Positions 45,240 through 54,571 of a stretch of 64,000 nucleotides of DNA are shown piece by piece. The DNA is from JAUILH01 sp965230535. GTDB lineage: Bacteria > Bacteroidota > Bacteroidia > Flavobacteriales_D > JAUILH01. Location of the stretch: contig OZ246009.1 in assembly GCA_965230535.1 (NCBI GenBank), forward strand, positions 620,001-684,000. Reading direction: 5' to 3'. The position numbers and the translations under genes were made by a program. Under the pieces are notes generated by a model. That model did not search any database. It saw nothing but the letters and a program-made list of their open reading frames with translations, and was not told the origin of the DNA. The first letter of the stretch is position 1. Each line of letters begins with the position of its first letter.

Positions 45240-45662
45240 TTACTTTTTCCTGAAGTAAATCGGGATTCGATATTTAATCTTAATGGCTTTTCCCTTCTCT
45301 GTTCCGGAAATCCATTTGGGCATGTGTCTTACAATTTCAACTGCCTTTCTGTCGCAAAAAGTGTTGAGTGATCGTACAACGGCAATCTCAGTGGTTTCTC
45401 CAGTAGAATCAACTATAAACTGAACTTCAAGAGATCCGTTTACCAGAGAATCATGTGCTTCAATTTGAGCCGTTTGTTCCAGCAGATAATCCAATAGGGC
45501 TTCCTCGCTGCACTGAAGCTTTAAACTGTCAGTTTCATCTGCGCAAGTATGCCAGTAAGCAGGCGTATCTATTTGTCTGTCCGAAACCTGAACTGTAGTG
45601 TCCGGAGTTTGGGAAAGGCCAACTTTTCCAGCAAACAAGCAAAGTAATATGATGAGTTTCAT
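45240..45662 (-). CDS. Exported TonB C-terminal-like protein without membrane anchor
   Basis: A 140-residue protein from the ATG at 45662, giving a signal peptide (LIILLCLFAGKVGLSQ). The C-terminal ~75 residues form a TonB_C-like domain (GSLEVQFIVDSTGETTEIAVV, CDRKAVEIVRHMPKW, IKIKYRIPIYF). There is no inner-membrane helix or proline-rich linker, so it cannot be a standard energy transducer. Two Cys (TCADET, LQCSEE) lie in the linker. Possibly a periplasmic partner or regulator; function not assigned. Confidence 0.7.
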   Translation of the reverse strand: MKLIILLCLFAGKVGLSQTPDTTVQVSDRQIDTPAYWHTCADETDSLKLQCSEEALLDYLLEQTAQIEAHDSLVNGSLEVQFIVDSTGETTEIAVVRSLNTFCDRKAVEIVRHMPKWISGTEKGKAIKIKYRIPIYFRKK

Positions 45663-45725
45663 CTTCAAGTCAGCACACAATTTACAAAAATCGAGCCCAT
45701 TTAATTGTCCGCGCAATACAATCGA

Positions 45726-46130
45726 TTAAATGTCAAAACCAAGAAGCGGCAGACATATAATGATAGCCAGAAGAAGCAATGAGAAAAACCCATCAAGGAA
45801 TTTAACATGAGGATTGTTTCCGGAGAAAGAGTCATCAATTTCGCTGGAGCCTCTCAACCACAAATAGAAATCCCGGCCATAAACGCGTTCGGTAATAAAC
45901 TTAAATAATCTGTCAAATATGTTATAGATCGAAGGCGTTATCAGGCACCATGAGAAGAATCTAAAATCCTTGTGATCAATCTGAAAAACTTCATTTAGGC
46001 CAAGTATGCCAATTGTAAACAGCAATCCGGTGACGCTCCATCTTAAGAGGTTGGTATTCCATTTAGATTTTCGCGTGTACAGAAGCAGGAAGTTCACGCT
46101 AAAAGATATCATGATGCCAACAAAAGACAT
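45726..46130 (-). CDS. Membrane protein of unknown function
   Basis: A 134-residue protein from the ATG at 46130, which lies 3 nt past the rsmI stop. Four hydrophobic stretches (SFVGIMISFSVNFLLLYT, WSVTGLLFTIGILGL, FRFFSWCLITPSIYNIF and FFSLLLLAIIICLPLLGF). I recognise no family. It is co-transcribed with rsmI upstream on the minus strand. Confidence 0.65.
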   Translation of the reverse strand: MSFVGIMISFSVNFLLLYTRKSKWNTNLLRWSVTGLLFTIGILGLNEVFQIDHKDFRFFSWCLITPSIYNIFDRLFKFITERVYGRDFYLWLRGSSEIDDSFSGNNPHVKFLDGFFSLLLLAIIICLPLLGFDI

Positions 46131-46132
46131 AC

Positions 46133-46801
46133 TTAGGATTTTTGTTTGCCTTCCACACACAAAACAATCTCTCCTTTAGGGGCTTTGGCTTCAAAATGAG
46201 CAACCAATTCACTTAGTAAAGCTGTTCTGTGTTCTTCATGAACTTTACTTAACTCCCTGGATACACAGGCTTTTCTGTCTCCCCACATCTCCAAAAGTTG
46301 TTTAAGCGTTTTTGTTAGTCTGTGTGGAGACTCATAAAAAACAATGGTTCTGGGATCGTCTTGCAAGAAACTTAAACGTGTTTGCCTGCCCTTTTTGTGT
46401 GGCAAGAAACCTTCAAACACGAACTTATCACTTGGCAATCCTGACCCAACCAAAGCCGGAATAATGGCGCTGGCTCCCGGTAAACAAGTCACTTCAATAT
46501 CTCTTTCTTTACATGCTCGCACCAATAAAAAACCCGGGTCGGAAATACCTGGTGTGCCAGCATCAGAAATCAATGCCAGATTTTGTCCGGACTCCAGAAG
46601 ATCACATATGTCGTCTAAAACCTTGTGCTCATTGTGTGCATGAAAGGCCTTCATGGAAGTGTCAATCTCATAATGTTTGAGCAATTTTCCCGATACGCGT
46701 GTATCTTCAGCCAGGATTAAATCAACTTCCTTAAGAATTCTGATGGCTCTCAAAGTCATGTCTTCAAGATTGCCAATGGGGGTGGGGACTAAATACAGCA
46801 C
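46133..46801 (-). CDS. rsmI: 16S rRNA 2'-O-ribose methyltransferase RsmI
   Basis: A 222-residue SAM-dependent enzyme methylating C1402 of 16S rRNA. YLVPTPIGNLEDMTLRAI at the N-terminus, DLILAEDTRVSGKLL, ISDAGTPGISDPG and YESPHRLTKTLK are diagnostic. The final ~50 residues are normal for the family. It starts one base past the RDD stop, so is coupled to the RDD gene. Confidence 0.95.
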   Translation of the reverse strand: MLYLVPTPIGNLEDMTLRAIRILKEVDLILAEDTRVSGKLLKHYEIDTSMKAFHAHNEHKVLDDICDLLESGQNLALISDAGTPGISDPGFLLVRACKERDIEVTCLPGASAIIPALVGSGLPSDKFVFEGFLPHKKGRQTRLSFLQDDPRTIVFYESPHRLTKTLKQLLEMWGDRKACVSRELSKVHEEHRTALLSELVAHFEAKAPKGEIVLCVEGKQKS

Positions 46802-47538
46802 TATGATCGGGTTAAAACAATGTAATCCTGAAGCACAGTTCTCAAAAACTGCTCATTGCTCAGTTTCAGTTCTTCACTCTGTACGTTCAATTTCTCTTTG
46901 ATTTTATCACTAAGCATATTGAGCAGAGCTACGTGATGTTTATTTGGGTTCTTTTTGGATCGATCAAGTGCATTCTTTAACAAAAGCATGTCATCGTCCG
47001 TAAATTGAGTCACGGTAGGGTATTTCGGCTCATATTTACTGGTGTCTTTAATCGACAATATGTCATCGATATGATAGGTGTTCTTTGGTTTTAAATTGAT
47101 GATACAGGTATTGGCCAGCAGGTCTCCAACGCGTTGGGCTCTTTCCGTACTGGAAATGAGTAAGACACCAACCGTCCCTGCCGAAAACCAAAGATCTACA
47201 AGTCTGAACGCCCATCGAATGGTACTTTCCCCAAGTTCGGGGTTTTTACCATCCATTCTTACCACCTTAATCCCCAGTGCATATTTGCCAATGGTTTGTC
47301 CTCTGAAAAAAGCCTCACAGATGAGAGAGTAGAAAAAAGCGGGTGAAAAAATAACGACTTGCCAAACATTCATTTCGGAACCATCATCAGTAATCCCTTC
47401 TGCAATCGAAATGGAAATATAGAACCATACAACCAAAATAACCATATCTATAATCGTACTGATGATCCTGTTGCTCAATGGCGCAAGTTCGTACTCAATA
47501 GATACGTGGTTTGATGTTGAAATGTCTACGTTTTTCAC
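46801..47538 (-). CDS. RDD-family membrane protein
   Basis: A 245-residue protein. SNRIISTIIDMVILVVWFYI carries the RDD family Arg/Asp pattern in the first helix, and YSLICEAFFRGQTIGKYALGIKVVRMDGK is the conserved second segment, ending at RVGDLLANTCIINLK. The C-terminal ~90 residues are soluble. RDD genes frequently neighbour SpoIIM, MoxR and DUF58 genes; here it diverges from the SpoIIM gene across 71 bp, which fits that arrangement. Transport function of RDD proteins is only suspected. Confidence 0.88.
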   Translation of the reverse strand: MKNVDISTSNHVSIEYELAPLSNRIISTIIDMVILVVWFYISISIAEGITDDGSEMNVWQVVIFSPAFFYSLICEAFFRGQTIGKYALGIKVVRMDGKNPELGESTIRWAFRLVDLWFSAGTVGVLLISSTERAQRVGDLLANTCIINLKPKNTYHIDDILSIKDTSKYEPKYPTVTQFTDDDMLLLKNALDRSKKNPNKHHVALLNMLSDKIKEKLNVQSEELKLSNEQFLRTVLQDYIVLTRS

Positions 47539-47609
47539 TTCTCAATTTTCGTTTGCTAGTTCTAATATAATCATCTATTTTTAACCTATCACACTGAGGG
47601 AGATTTTGG

Positions 47610-49493
47610 ATGAAGGAAACCAAATTTATTGAACAGAATAAGAAGAAATGGAAGCGCTTTGAAAGTCTCTCTAAGTCCAGCCATGCAGATCCCGACGAGA
47701 TCAGTAAGCTTTTTGTAGAGATCACAGACGACCTCTCTTATGCCAGGACTCATTATCCCAAAAGAACTGTTAGGGTTTATCTAAACCAGTTGGCTCAGGG
47801 TGTTTTTCTAAACCTTTACAAAGCCAGAAAAGCATTTTCCAAAAGGTTGATTACGTTTTGGACGGATGAATTGCCGTTGGAAATGTACAGGGCCAGAAAA
47901 GTCTTATTGTTTAACTTTCTATTTGTACTGATCGCGATTGGAATTGGAGCCGTTTCTACCGCAAATGATCCTACATATCCGGCTGTTATTCTGGGGCAGG
48001 ATTATGTTGAGATGACCGATTACAATATTGAGCGTGGAGATCCAATGGCGGTTTATAAAAGTGCTGACAAACAATCTATGTTTGTGCACATTGCCAGGAA
48101 CAACTTGCAGGTCGCTTTTTTTGCTTTTGCCTTTGGAATTTGTTTTAGCGTTGGTACGCTCATTTTTATGCTCTTTAATGGAGTCATGATCGGGGCCTTT
48201 ACCTATTATTTTTATCTGAAAGGTGCTTTTGTGGTGGCGCAATCTGCCATTTGGCTTCACGGAGCATTCGAGATTTCAGCCATCATTATCGCTGGAGCTG
48301 CGGGAGTTGTGATAGGGAATAGTTTGTTGTTTCCGGGAACTTATACGCGGGGTCAGTCTTTGATCATAGGTGGGAAAAGAGGGATCAAGATCATGATCGG
48401 TACCATTCCGTTTATTGTTGTAGCAGCCTATATCGAAAGTTACGTTACCAGAGGATATCTGGATATGCCCGAGTGGCAAAACTGGACAATCATCTCAGTG
48501 AGTATGGCCATCATTCTGGCTTATTTCGTGATCTATCCAATTTTGAAATTCCGAGGAACCGATGATAAGAAAATAGACAAGGATCCCGTTTTCAAACGAC
48601 CAGCTAAAATGGAGAAATGGAAGATCCGTAAGGTGAGCCAAATCTTTACGGCTACTTTCACATGGTATAAACGCATTTTCCAGGCTCTGGGAGGCTGGAT
48701 GGTTTCATTGTTTCTTTTACATTTTGCCTCAGCGGTAACTTACCTTTATTTCGACGGTGCTATTGACAGGTTTCATTCTACCGAACAATGGAGGGACTTG
48801 CTTTATAAGATTACAGGGCTTTCAAATCAGTTAGATCCTGTGCTCATGGGAATACACGTCTTCTTTATCTCTCTAAATGCCAGCCTGATCTGGTTGTACT
48901 TCAAGAATCAACAAGACAGATACCCGTTTAAAGATGTGATAAAACACCTGGCAGTTAATGTGTTGAAAGTCGCTTTGTTTCTGGTAGTTCCTTTTTTGAT
49001 CATTCATTTTGGAAAGGGCGGAGTGCATTTTATCAGCATCCTGGGAATGGCGTTCATCATGATGGGGGCATTTACCTTCGTCCTTAAGAATAATCCGGGA
49101 GACGGGATCAAAAGTTCGTTTAAGGGCTTTTTCGATAACATTGCTTTGTTTGTGGTGTTTTTCTTGTTTGTGGTGATCGTTCATTATTTCATGACGCCAC
49201 TGGTAATGGGGCAAGTGGAGTTTCCATCTAATTTCATTTATGATCAGGTCAAGTCCCTCTTAATTTGGCATGCGGTTCCTATTTTCGACAATCCAGCATT
49301 TACGTTGAATGCATTTGATGCGTTATTTTACATAGCCATCGCACAATTTATTCTGCCTCTGTTTTTTATTGCATACGCATTGCAATACTATTCTGTTAAA
49401 GAGAAAACAGAAGCACACGGTTTATTCGAACGATTAAAAACATTTGGCAATACCAGCAAGGTATATGAGACTGATCAGGACTATACTATGTAG
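47610..49493 (+). CDS. SpoIIM-family membrane protein, long form
   Basis: A 627-residue integral membrane protein. The N-terminal ~100 residues are soluble (KFIEQNKKKWKRFESLSK, ARTHYPKRTVRVYLNQLA), followed by a SpoIIM-type core (NNLQVAFFAFAFGICFSVGT, LHGAFEISAIIIAGAAGVVIG). It then continues for ~300 residues with a second set of membrane helices not in the sporulation protein. In non-sporulating bacteria these proteins are part of MoxR-associated envelope clusters. No sporulation is implied. It is the first gene of the 47.6-54.5 kb operon; a leader of unknown length precedes it. Confidence 0.86.
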   Translation: MKETKFIEQNKKKWKRFESLSKSSHADPDEISKLFVEITDDLSYARTHYPKRTVRVYLNQLAQGVFLNLYKARKAFSKRLITFWTDELPLEMYRARKVLLFNFLFVLIAIGIGAVSTANDPTYPAVILGQDYVEMTDYNIERGDPMAVYKSADKQSMFVHIARNNLQVAFFAFAFGICFSVGTLIFMLFNGVMIGAFTYYFYLKGAFVVAQSAIWLHGAFEISAIIIAGAAGVVIGNSLLFPGTYTRGQSLIIGGKRGIKIMIGTIPFIVVAAYIESYVTRGYLDMPEWQNWTIISVSMAIILAYFVIYPILKFRGTDDKKIDKDPVFKRPAKMEKWKIRKVSQIFTATFTWYKRIFQALGGWMVSLFLLHFASAVTYLYFDGAIDRFHSTEQWRDLLYKITGLSNQLDPVLMGIHVFFISLNASLIWLYFKNQQDRYPFKDVIKHLAVNVLKVALFLVVPFLIIHFGKGGVHFISILGMAFIMMGAFTFVLKNNPGDGIKSSFKGFFDNIALFVVFFLFVVIVHYFMTPLVMGQVEFPSNFIYDQVKSLLIWHAVPIFDNPAFTLNAFDALFYIAIAQFILPLFFIAYALQYYSVKEKTEAHGLFERLKTFGNTSKVYETDQDYTM

Positions 49494-50454
49494 TGCCTTG
49501 CTGTGTTCATCAGTGGCAACATTTGGTCAGAACTCTGATTCAAAATGGAAGAGTCTGCTCGAAAGTATCGAGTATCTCAGGCAAACGGAATCCTACGATG
49601 AATATGGAGATCCGTACGAATATGGTGGGGAAGAGATCAACGGTGAAATCCGGGAAATAGAGTGGAGCGAAAACAATGTGAATCCTGGTAACGGAATGCC
49701 TGTTTCAGGTGGACCAAATGGAAGAAATGCCAAACCAAACAAAGGACTTTACAGAGATTTCAGATATACGCCAGATCAGGATTTTGAAGGCTGGGAGCCC
49801 ATTGATGAGGACAAAGTTTACAATGATTCCGAGTATGATGATACCAGAGATGACATCAGGGAAAGATGGGACAAGGAACGCAATTCTGATAGCAAAAGCG
49901 GAAAGAACAACAGAAATAACTCCAGGGCAGTTACTGAGAAGAAGCCCGAACCCAAGAGTGATGAAGAAATAGAGAAGGAAAAAGAGGATGCAAAATCAAA
50001 CTCTAATTGGCTTACGATCCTGGGCATCATACTCCTGGCTATATTGATTGCATTCATTCTGTATCGTGTCTACACCAACCGTCAACCGGGTGGAAATCAG
50101 AAAATTGATTTGAACGAATCAGACGACATGTCTCCGGAAGAAATCAGTAAGACCGAATTGGAATTGGCGCTTGAAAAGGCTATCAAGAATGGCGACTATC
50201 GGGCGGCTGTTAGAGTTTATTTCATTTTCATCATGAAAGATTTGGTGGAGAAAGGCTGGATAGAATGGGAAAAAGAAAAAACCAACCTGGCCTATTTGCG
50301 CGAGATGATGGGACGAGATGAATACAATGATTTCAATCAGTGTGTGACCATTTTTGAAATTGTATGGTATGGTAAGAGAGATATCAATGAATCGGAATTT
50401 GATGCACTGAAAGGGCATTTCAAAAAACTGTTAGACAAACTGGGCGTGAAATAA
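49465..50454 (+). CDS. DUF4129 membrane protein
   Basis: A 329-residue protein from the ATG at 49465, which produces a signal peptide (LIRTILCSALLCSSVATFGQ); an alternative TTG at 49444 would lengthen the N-terminus. A glycine/asparagine and charge-rich periplasmic part is followed by a membrane helix near residues 176-198 (NWLTILGIILLAILIAFILY) and a cytosolic DUF4129 domain (ALEKAIKNGDYRAAVRVYFI, KTNLAYLREMMG, FEIVWYGKRDINESEF). It overlaps the SpoIIM gene by 29 nt and precedes DUF4350 with a one-base overlap. Confidence 0.85.
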   Translation: MRLIRTILCSALLCSSVATFGQNSDSKWKSLLESIEYLRQTESYDEYGDPYEYGGEEINGEIREIEWSENNVNPGNGMPVSGGPNGRNAKPNKGLYRDFRYTPDQDFEGWEPIDEDKVYNDSEYDDTRDDIRERWDKERNSDSKSGKNNRNNSRAVTEKKPEPKSDEEIEKEKEDAKSNSNWLTILGIILLAILIAFILYRVYTNRQPGGNQKIDLNESDDMSPEEISKTELELALEKAIKNGDYRAAVRVYFIFIMKDLVEKGWIEWEKEKTNLAYLREMMGRDEYNDFNQCVTIFEIVWYGKRDINESEFDALKGHFKKLLDKLGVK

Positions 50455-52055
50455 TGAGATATCTGATTTCCATATGGCTTGTTTTGTTTGGCGGTTTCTT
50501 ACTGGCCCAGGATGATGATATAGAATACGAAAAGTATACCTATAAGTCGGATCATTGGGTGCCACACTACGATTTCTTTTCAAAGGAACCCTACGGTGGT
50601 TATATTCTGCAGGAAATGCTGGCAAGGGATTTTGAGTATGACTACTCTTATGCACCTTTAGCAGAATTCCTTAAAAGCAGATGGCTTCAGAACAATGAGG
50701 TATTGGTGAGCTACTCTTACGACCTTCATTACAGATATCGCGATTTTAAGCAGCTTAAGAATTTTGTAAGCAGGGGTAATGATGCAGTCATTATTTGCGA
50801 AGAACTTCCGAATATCATTGAGGATGAGTTTTTTGAGGAGGATTGGCTGACTGAAAGTGGTTCTAACCTGAGAGTGGATTATCTATCCTCAGAATATCCC
50901 ACAACCAGCATCAGGTATCTTTCCAATTTCAAACACTATTACTACAACTGGAAAACGATTGAACCTGGCTCTGTAGGGTGGGACTACGATTCGGAAATTC
51001 TGGTACAATCTGCAGAGGACCGTGTTACGCTTGTTAAGATATCTTATGGTAAGGGGCATATCTATTTTTGTTCAGTTCCCATGCTGTTGAGTAACTACTA
51101 CCTCAAGCAAACAGTCGGGCAAAACTTCTATAAATTTTTATTCAACAGATTTGAGGATAGAACCATTTTGTTCGACCATTCTTCAGGATACCCTCATGTG
51201 ATCTATATGGATCCCAGTTACATTCGAATTTCAAGAAACCTGGACTCAGATGGAGATGGAATATCTGATTATGAGGAGGGGAATAAAGATACGGATGGAG
51301 ATGGTATTCCAGATTCTGAAGAGTCGAACTTTAAAGACAGAGATAACGATGGCTTGCCGGATAATCAGGATACGGATTCTGACAATGATGGTATTTCGGA
51401 TAGTGAGGAAGGCGATAAAGACACAGATGGTGATGGCGTAAAGGACAGAAATGAGTCCAACGTTGAGGATGACGACGAGGACGGTAAAATGAACCATGAA
51501 GATGCCGACTCTGATGGCGATGGTAAAAAAGACGGGGAGGAAGAAGAGAATCAATCTGACAGTGAGCAGGATCCTTTTGACGAACCAGAGGAAAAAGATG
51601 AGCTGGATCAAAGAAGTCCGTTGGAACACGTTCTCTCAGACAGGTCTTTACTTTGGGCCTACGTATTGCTTATCTTATTGCTCATTCTTTATGTGATATA
51701 CAGAGGAAAACGTAAGCAGCAAATAGTTCCACTCATTGAGAAAGATGAAAACAGCTCAAAGGAATTCGTTGAAACTGTGAGTAGCTTATATTTGAGTAAA
51801 AGACAACATAGAAATCTGGTGGTGCAAAAGCAGAAGAACTTCATGCATTTTATCAGAAACAAGTATTACATTACCAAGAAAGAAACGGACAAAGGATTTT
51901 TCGAAATTCTTGAAGCCAAAAGTGGAGTGGATCCACAGATTATTCAATCAATTTTTGACGGATTTAAAAAAGCCAAAGACAAGAAATCCGTCTCCAAAAG
52001 TGATCTGAGTGATCTTCATAATAAAATAGAGACCTTTTATAAAAACTGTAAATAA
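50454..52055 (+). CDS. DUF4350-type protein with inserted thrombospondin type 3 repeats
   Basis: A 533-residue protein: signal peptide (LISIWLVLFGGFLLAQD), a DUF4350-like region (YDLHYRYRDFKQLKNFV, GNDAVIICEELPN, GKGHIYFCSVPMLLSNYYLK), then residues ~264-370 of Asp/Gly-rich TSP3 repeats (DSDGDGISDYEEG, DTDGDGIPDSEES, DRDNDGLPDNQDT, DSDNDGISDSEEG) that bind calcium in known proteins. A membrane helix near 400-417 and a basic cytosolic tail follow. Typical DUF4350 proteins have no such repeats, so the insertion is unusual. It lies directly before moxR in a one-base overlap. Confidence 0.82.
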   Translation: MRYLISIWLVLFGGFLLAQDDDIEYEKYTYKSDHWVPHYDFFSKEPYGGYILQEMLARDFEYDYSYAPLAEFLKSRWLQNNEVLVSYSYDLHYRYRDFKQLKNFVSRGNDAVIICEELPNIIEDEFFEEDWLTESGSNLRVDYLSSEYPTTSIRYLSNFKHYYYNWKTIEPGSVGWDYDSEILVQSAEDRVTLVKISYGKGHIYFCSVPMLLSNYYLKQTVGQNFYKFLFNRFEDRTILFDHSSGYPHVIYMDPSYIRISRNLDSDGDGISDYEEGNKDTDGDGIPDSEESNFKDRDNDGLPDNQDTDSDNDGISDSEEGDKDTDGDGVKDRNESNVEDDDEDGKMNHEDADSDGDGKKDGEEEENQSDSEQDPFDEPEEKDELDQRSPLEHVLSDRSLLWAYVLLILLLILYVIYRGKRKQQIVPLIEKDENSSKEFVETVSSLYLSKRQHRNLVVQKQKNFMHFIRNKYYITKKETDKGFFEILEAKSGVDPQIIQSIFDGFKKAKDKKSVSKSDLSDLHNKIETFYKNCK

Positions 52056-53176
52056 TGGAAGAAAAAGACCAAAACGCAGAAGGCACTGAGCAAAATCAGA
52101 ACGAAAGCAATGCCAAACCGGAAGAGACGCCGGAATCTAACCAGGATAACGGAGGTGTAGAGGTGCCAAAAATGCCGGAATCTCCTTCGGCTTATATGCC
52201 GCCAAGTACGCCGGTAAGTTCTTCCATGCTCAATTTAAGTGGGTTGAAATCTGATCTGGACAGACTCAGAACAGAGATGCAAAAGTATTTGATTGGTCAG
52301 CACGATATGGTAGACCTGCTCCTGATAGGAATTTTGGCAGATGGCCACATTCTGTTGGAAGGTGTACCGGGAATTGCTAAAACCCTCACCTCAAAACTCC
52401 TGTCCAAAACAATTAAGGTTGATTTCTCAAGAATTCAGTTTACACCGGATTTAATGCCGTCAGATGTGGTTGGAACTTCCGTCTTCAACATGAAGAAAAG
52501 CGAGTTTGAATTCAAAAAGGGTCCGATTTTCTCAAATATTGTCCTCATCGATGAGATCAACCGTGCACCAGCTAAGACCCAGGCTGCTTTATTTGAGGTA
52601 ATGGAAGAAAGACAGGTGACCATGGACGGAGAAACTTACAAGATGGACTATCCTTTCTTAATTGTGGCTACTCAGAATCCAGTTGAGCAAGAAGGAACTT
52701 ACCGTCTGCCGGAAGCTCAGTTAGACAGGTTCCTATTCAGAGTTAATCTGGACTACCCAAGTTTGTCGGAAGAGCAACAAATCCTTCAGAAATTTAAGCA
52801 AAGCAAATCCGCTAAAATGGGCGACATAGCACAGGTTCTGACTGCAGATGCTGTGAAAAAACACAGAGATATGGTGGATCAGATTCGAGTGGAGGATTCC
52901 ATCATCAAATACATCTCTGAGATTACCATTGAAACCAGAAATCACGGTAAGTTATACCTAGGAGGTTCTCCAAGAGCGTCACTGTCTATGATGCACGCTT
53001 CAAAGGCATTTGCGGCCATGAGGGGCAGAGACTTTGTTGTTCCTGATGATGTGCAGTTTGTAGCACCTCATGTATTAAACCACAGAATCATTCTTAATCC
53101 GGAAGCTGAGATGGAGGGCATCTTACCAAAAGATATCATTGAAGAAATCATTAAAAAGGTTGAGGTGCCCAGATAA
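52055..53176 (+). CDS. MoxR-family AAA+ ATPase
   Basis: A 373-residue ATPase with a low-complexity N-terminal ~80 residues (Glu, Asn, Pro, Ser-rich) not usual in MoxR. The core starts at RTEMQKYLIGQHDMVDLLL, with Walker A GVPGIAKTLTSK, Walker B IVLIDEINRAPAKTQAALFE and sensor 1 FLIVATQNPVEQEGTYRLPE. Family members act as chaperones for vWA-domain partners; the next gene, a DUF58 protein with a vWA-like fold, is the expected partner. Confidence 0.92.
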   Translation: MEEKDQNAEGTEQNQNESNAKPEETPESNQDNGGVEVPKMPESPSAYMPPSTPVSSSMLNLSGLKSDLDRLRTEMQKYLIGQHDMVDLLLIGILADGHILLEGVPGIAKTLTSKLLSKTIKVDFSRIQFTPDLMPSDVVGTSVFNMKKSEFEFKKGPIFSNIVLIDEINRAPAKTQAALFEVMEERQVTMDGETYKMDYPFLIVATQNPVEQEGTYRLPEAQLDRFLFRVNLDYPSLSEEQQILQKFKQSKSAKMGDIAQVLTADAVKKHRDMVDQIRVEDSIIKYISEITIETRNHGKLYLGGSPRASLSMMHASKAFAAMRGRDFVVPDDVQFVAPHVLNHRIILNPEAEMEGILPKDIIEEIIKKVEVPR

Positions 53177-54507
53177 TGGGGAAACTAAAAGACATATATC
53201 TTGAAAACCGGTTCTTCTGGGCAATAGGTTTGGTCATTGTACTATTCCTGACGGCTTATGTGGTTTCCGGACTCTACTTTGTGGCACTTGGTATGCTGCT
53301 GGTAGCTTTGATTGCCATATTTTTTGATGCCATGATCCTGTTTGGAGCCAAAGATTTGGTGTCTGCATCAAGGAGCCTCAATCCGCAAATGTCCCTGGGT
53401 GATGTCAATGATATCAAACTGACTGTTGAGAACAGAAGTAACCAGCATTTCGATATAGAAGTGATTGATGAATACCCGGTTCAACTTCAAATTCGCGATA
53501 AGAGCGATAAATTTGGTTTGGGCCCCAACGAATCTAAAACGATTACCCATAGTCTTGAGCCCAAGAAGCGTGGAGAGTATATTTTCGGAAACATCAACTT
53601 GTTTTTGAAAACGAGATTGGGCTTGTTAAGCAGAAGGCGCGTCATTAAGGAAAATACAGTGGCCAAGGTCTTTCCGTCCATTGTTCAAATGAAGAAGTAC
53701 GAACTCAAAATGAGTTCGAGAACCGCAGCGTTTCACGGAATCAAAAAAATCCGTCGTCTGGGACAAAACAACGAATTCGAACAAATTAAAAACTATGTTC
53801 AGGGTGACGACTACCGTGTGATTAACTGGAAAGCTACAAGTCGGCAGAATAAGCTCATGGTAAACCAGTACCAGGATGAAAAATCACAACAAGTCTACTG
53901 CATCATAGATAAGAGCCGTTCCATGAGAATGCCTTTTGACGGTATGTCGCTACTGGATTATGCGATTAATTCAACACTGACCATTTCTAATATTTCCATG
54001 CTCAAGGGAGACAGAGCCGGGATTATCACCTATAGCGATAAGTTGGGAGCCAGACTCAAGGCTGATAGAAGTGGTGTTCATCTCAAGAAAATTATGGAGG
54101 TGTTGTACAAACAGAAAACTCAATTTAATGAAGCCAATTTTGAGTTATTGTACTACGGAATTCGCCAAAACATCAAAGGCAGAAGTCTGATTCTGCTTTA
54201 TACCAATTTCGAGAGCATTTATGCAGTTCAAAGGGTGCTGCCATTGCTGAGAAAAATCAATCAGAACCACTTGCTGGTAGTTGTGTTCTTTGAGAATACA
54301 GAGATTGCCAATGCTTTGGATATGGAATGCACAACCATCAAAGAAGTGTACTTTAAAACATTGGCAGAAAAATTCATGAACGAGAAGCAATTAATCGTTT
54401 CAGAACTCAGGAAATATGGGATCCAAACAGTCATTTCAAAACCACATGAGCTCTCTGTAAACACCATTAACAAATACCTGGAGCTGAAGAGTAGGGGAAT
54501 GATTTAA
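53176..54507 (+). CDS. DUF58 protein with vWA-like domain
   Basis: A 443-residue protein with two N-terminal membrane helices (FWAIGLVIVLFLTAYVVSGL and FVALGMLLVALIAIFFDAM). The DUF58 signature GDDYRVINWKATSRQNKLMV is intact, and IIDKSRSMRMPFDG has the MIDAS-like DxSxS. The C-terminal residues form the rest of the vWA fold. Partner of the MoxR ATPase by family association; the start immediately follows the moxR stop. Confidence 0.92.
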   Translation: MGKLKDIYLENRFFWAIGLVIVLFLTAYVVSGLYFVALGMLLVALIAIFFDAMILFGAKDLVSASRSLNPQMSLGDVNDIKLTVENRSNQHFDIEVIDEYPVQLQIRDKSDKFGLGPNESKTITHSLEPKKRGEYIFGNINLFLKTRLGLLSRRRVIKENTVAKVFPSIVQMKKYELKMSSRTAAFHGIKKIRRLGQNNEFEQIKNYVQGDDYRVINWKATSRQNKLMVNQYQDEKSQQVYCIIDKSRSMRMPFDGMSLLDYAINSTLTISNISMLKGDRAGIITYSDKLGARLKADRSGVHLKKIMEVLYKQKTQFNEANFELLYYGIRQNIKGRSLILLYTNFESIYAVQRVLPLLRKINQNHLLVVVFFENTEIANALDMECTTIKEVYFKTLAEKFMNEKQLIVSELRKYGIQTVISKPHELSVNTINKYLELKSRGMI

Positions 54508-54571
54508 AACCGAAAGTACTAGAAACGAAACGTGATCGTTCTAAAATAAAGGACAATAAAAAAGACAATTT

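Noticed and set aside
47610..49493. SpoIIM as evidence for sporulation.
   Set aside because: SpoIIM-family proteins are common in non-sporulating bacteria in MoxR clusters, and no other sporulation gene is present.
51241..51570. Tandem repeat array that could be mistaken for a CRISPR or satellite.
   Set aside because: The repeats are imperfect, in frame and code for DxDxDG calcium-binding units; there are no uniform spacers.
51246..51629. Long open frame on the minus strand, antisense to the TSP3 repeats.
   Set aside because: It is a by-product of the periodic GAT/GAC codons of the repeat. The translated protein is a low-complexity Ile/Val/Arg string with no family features.
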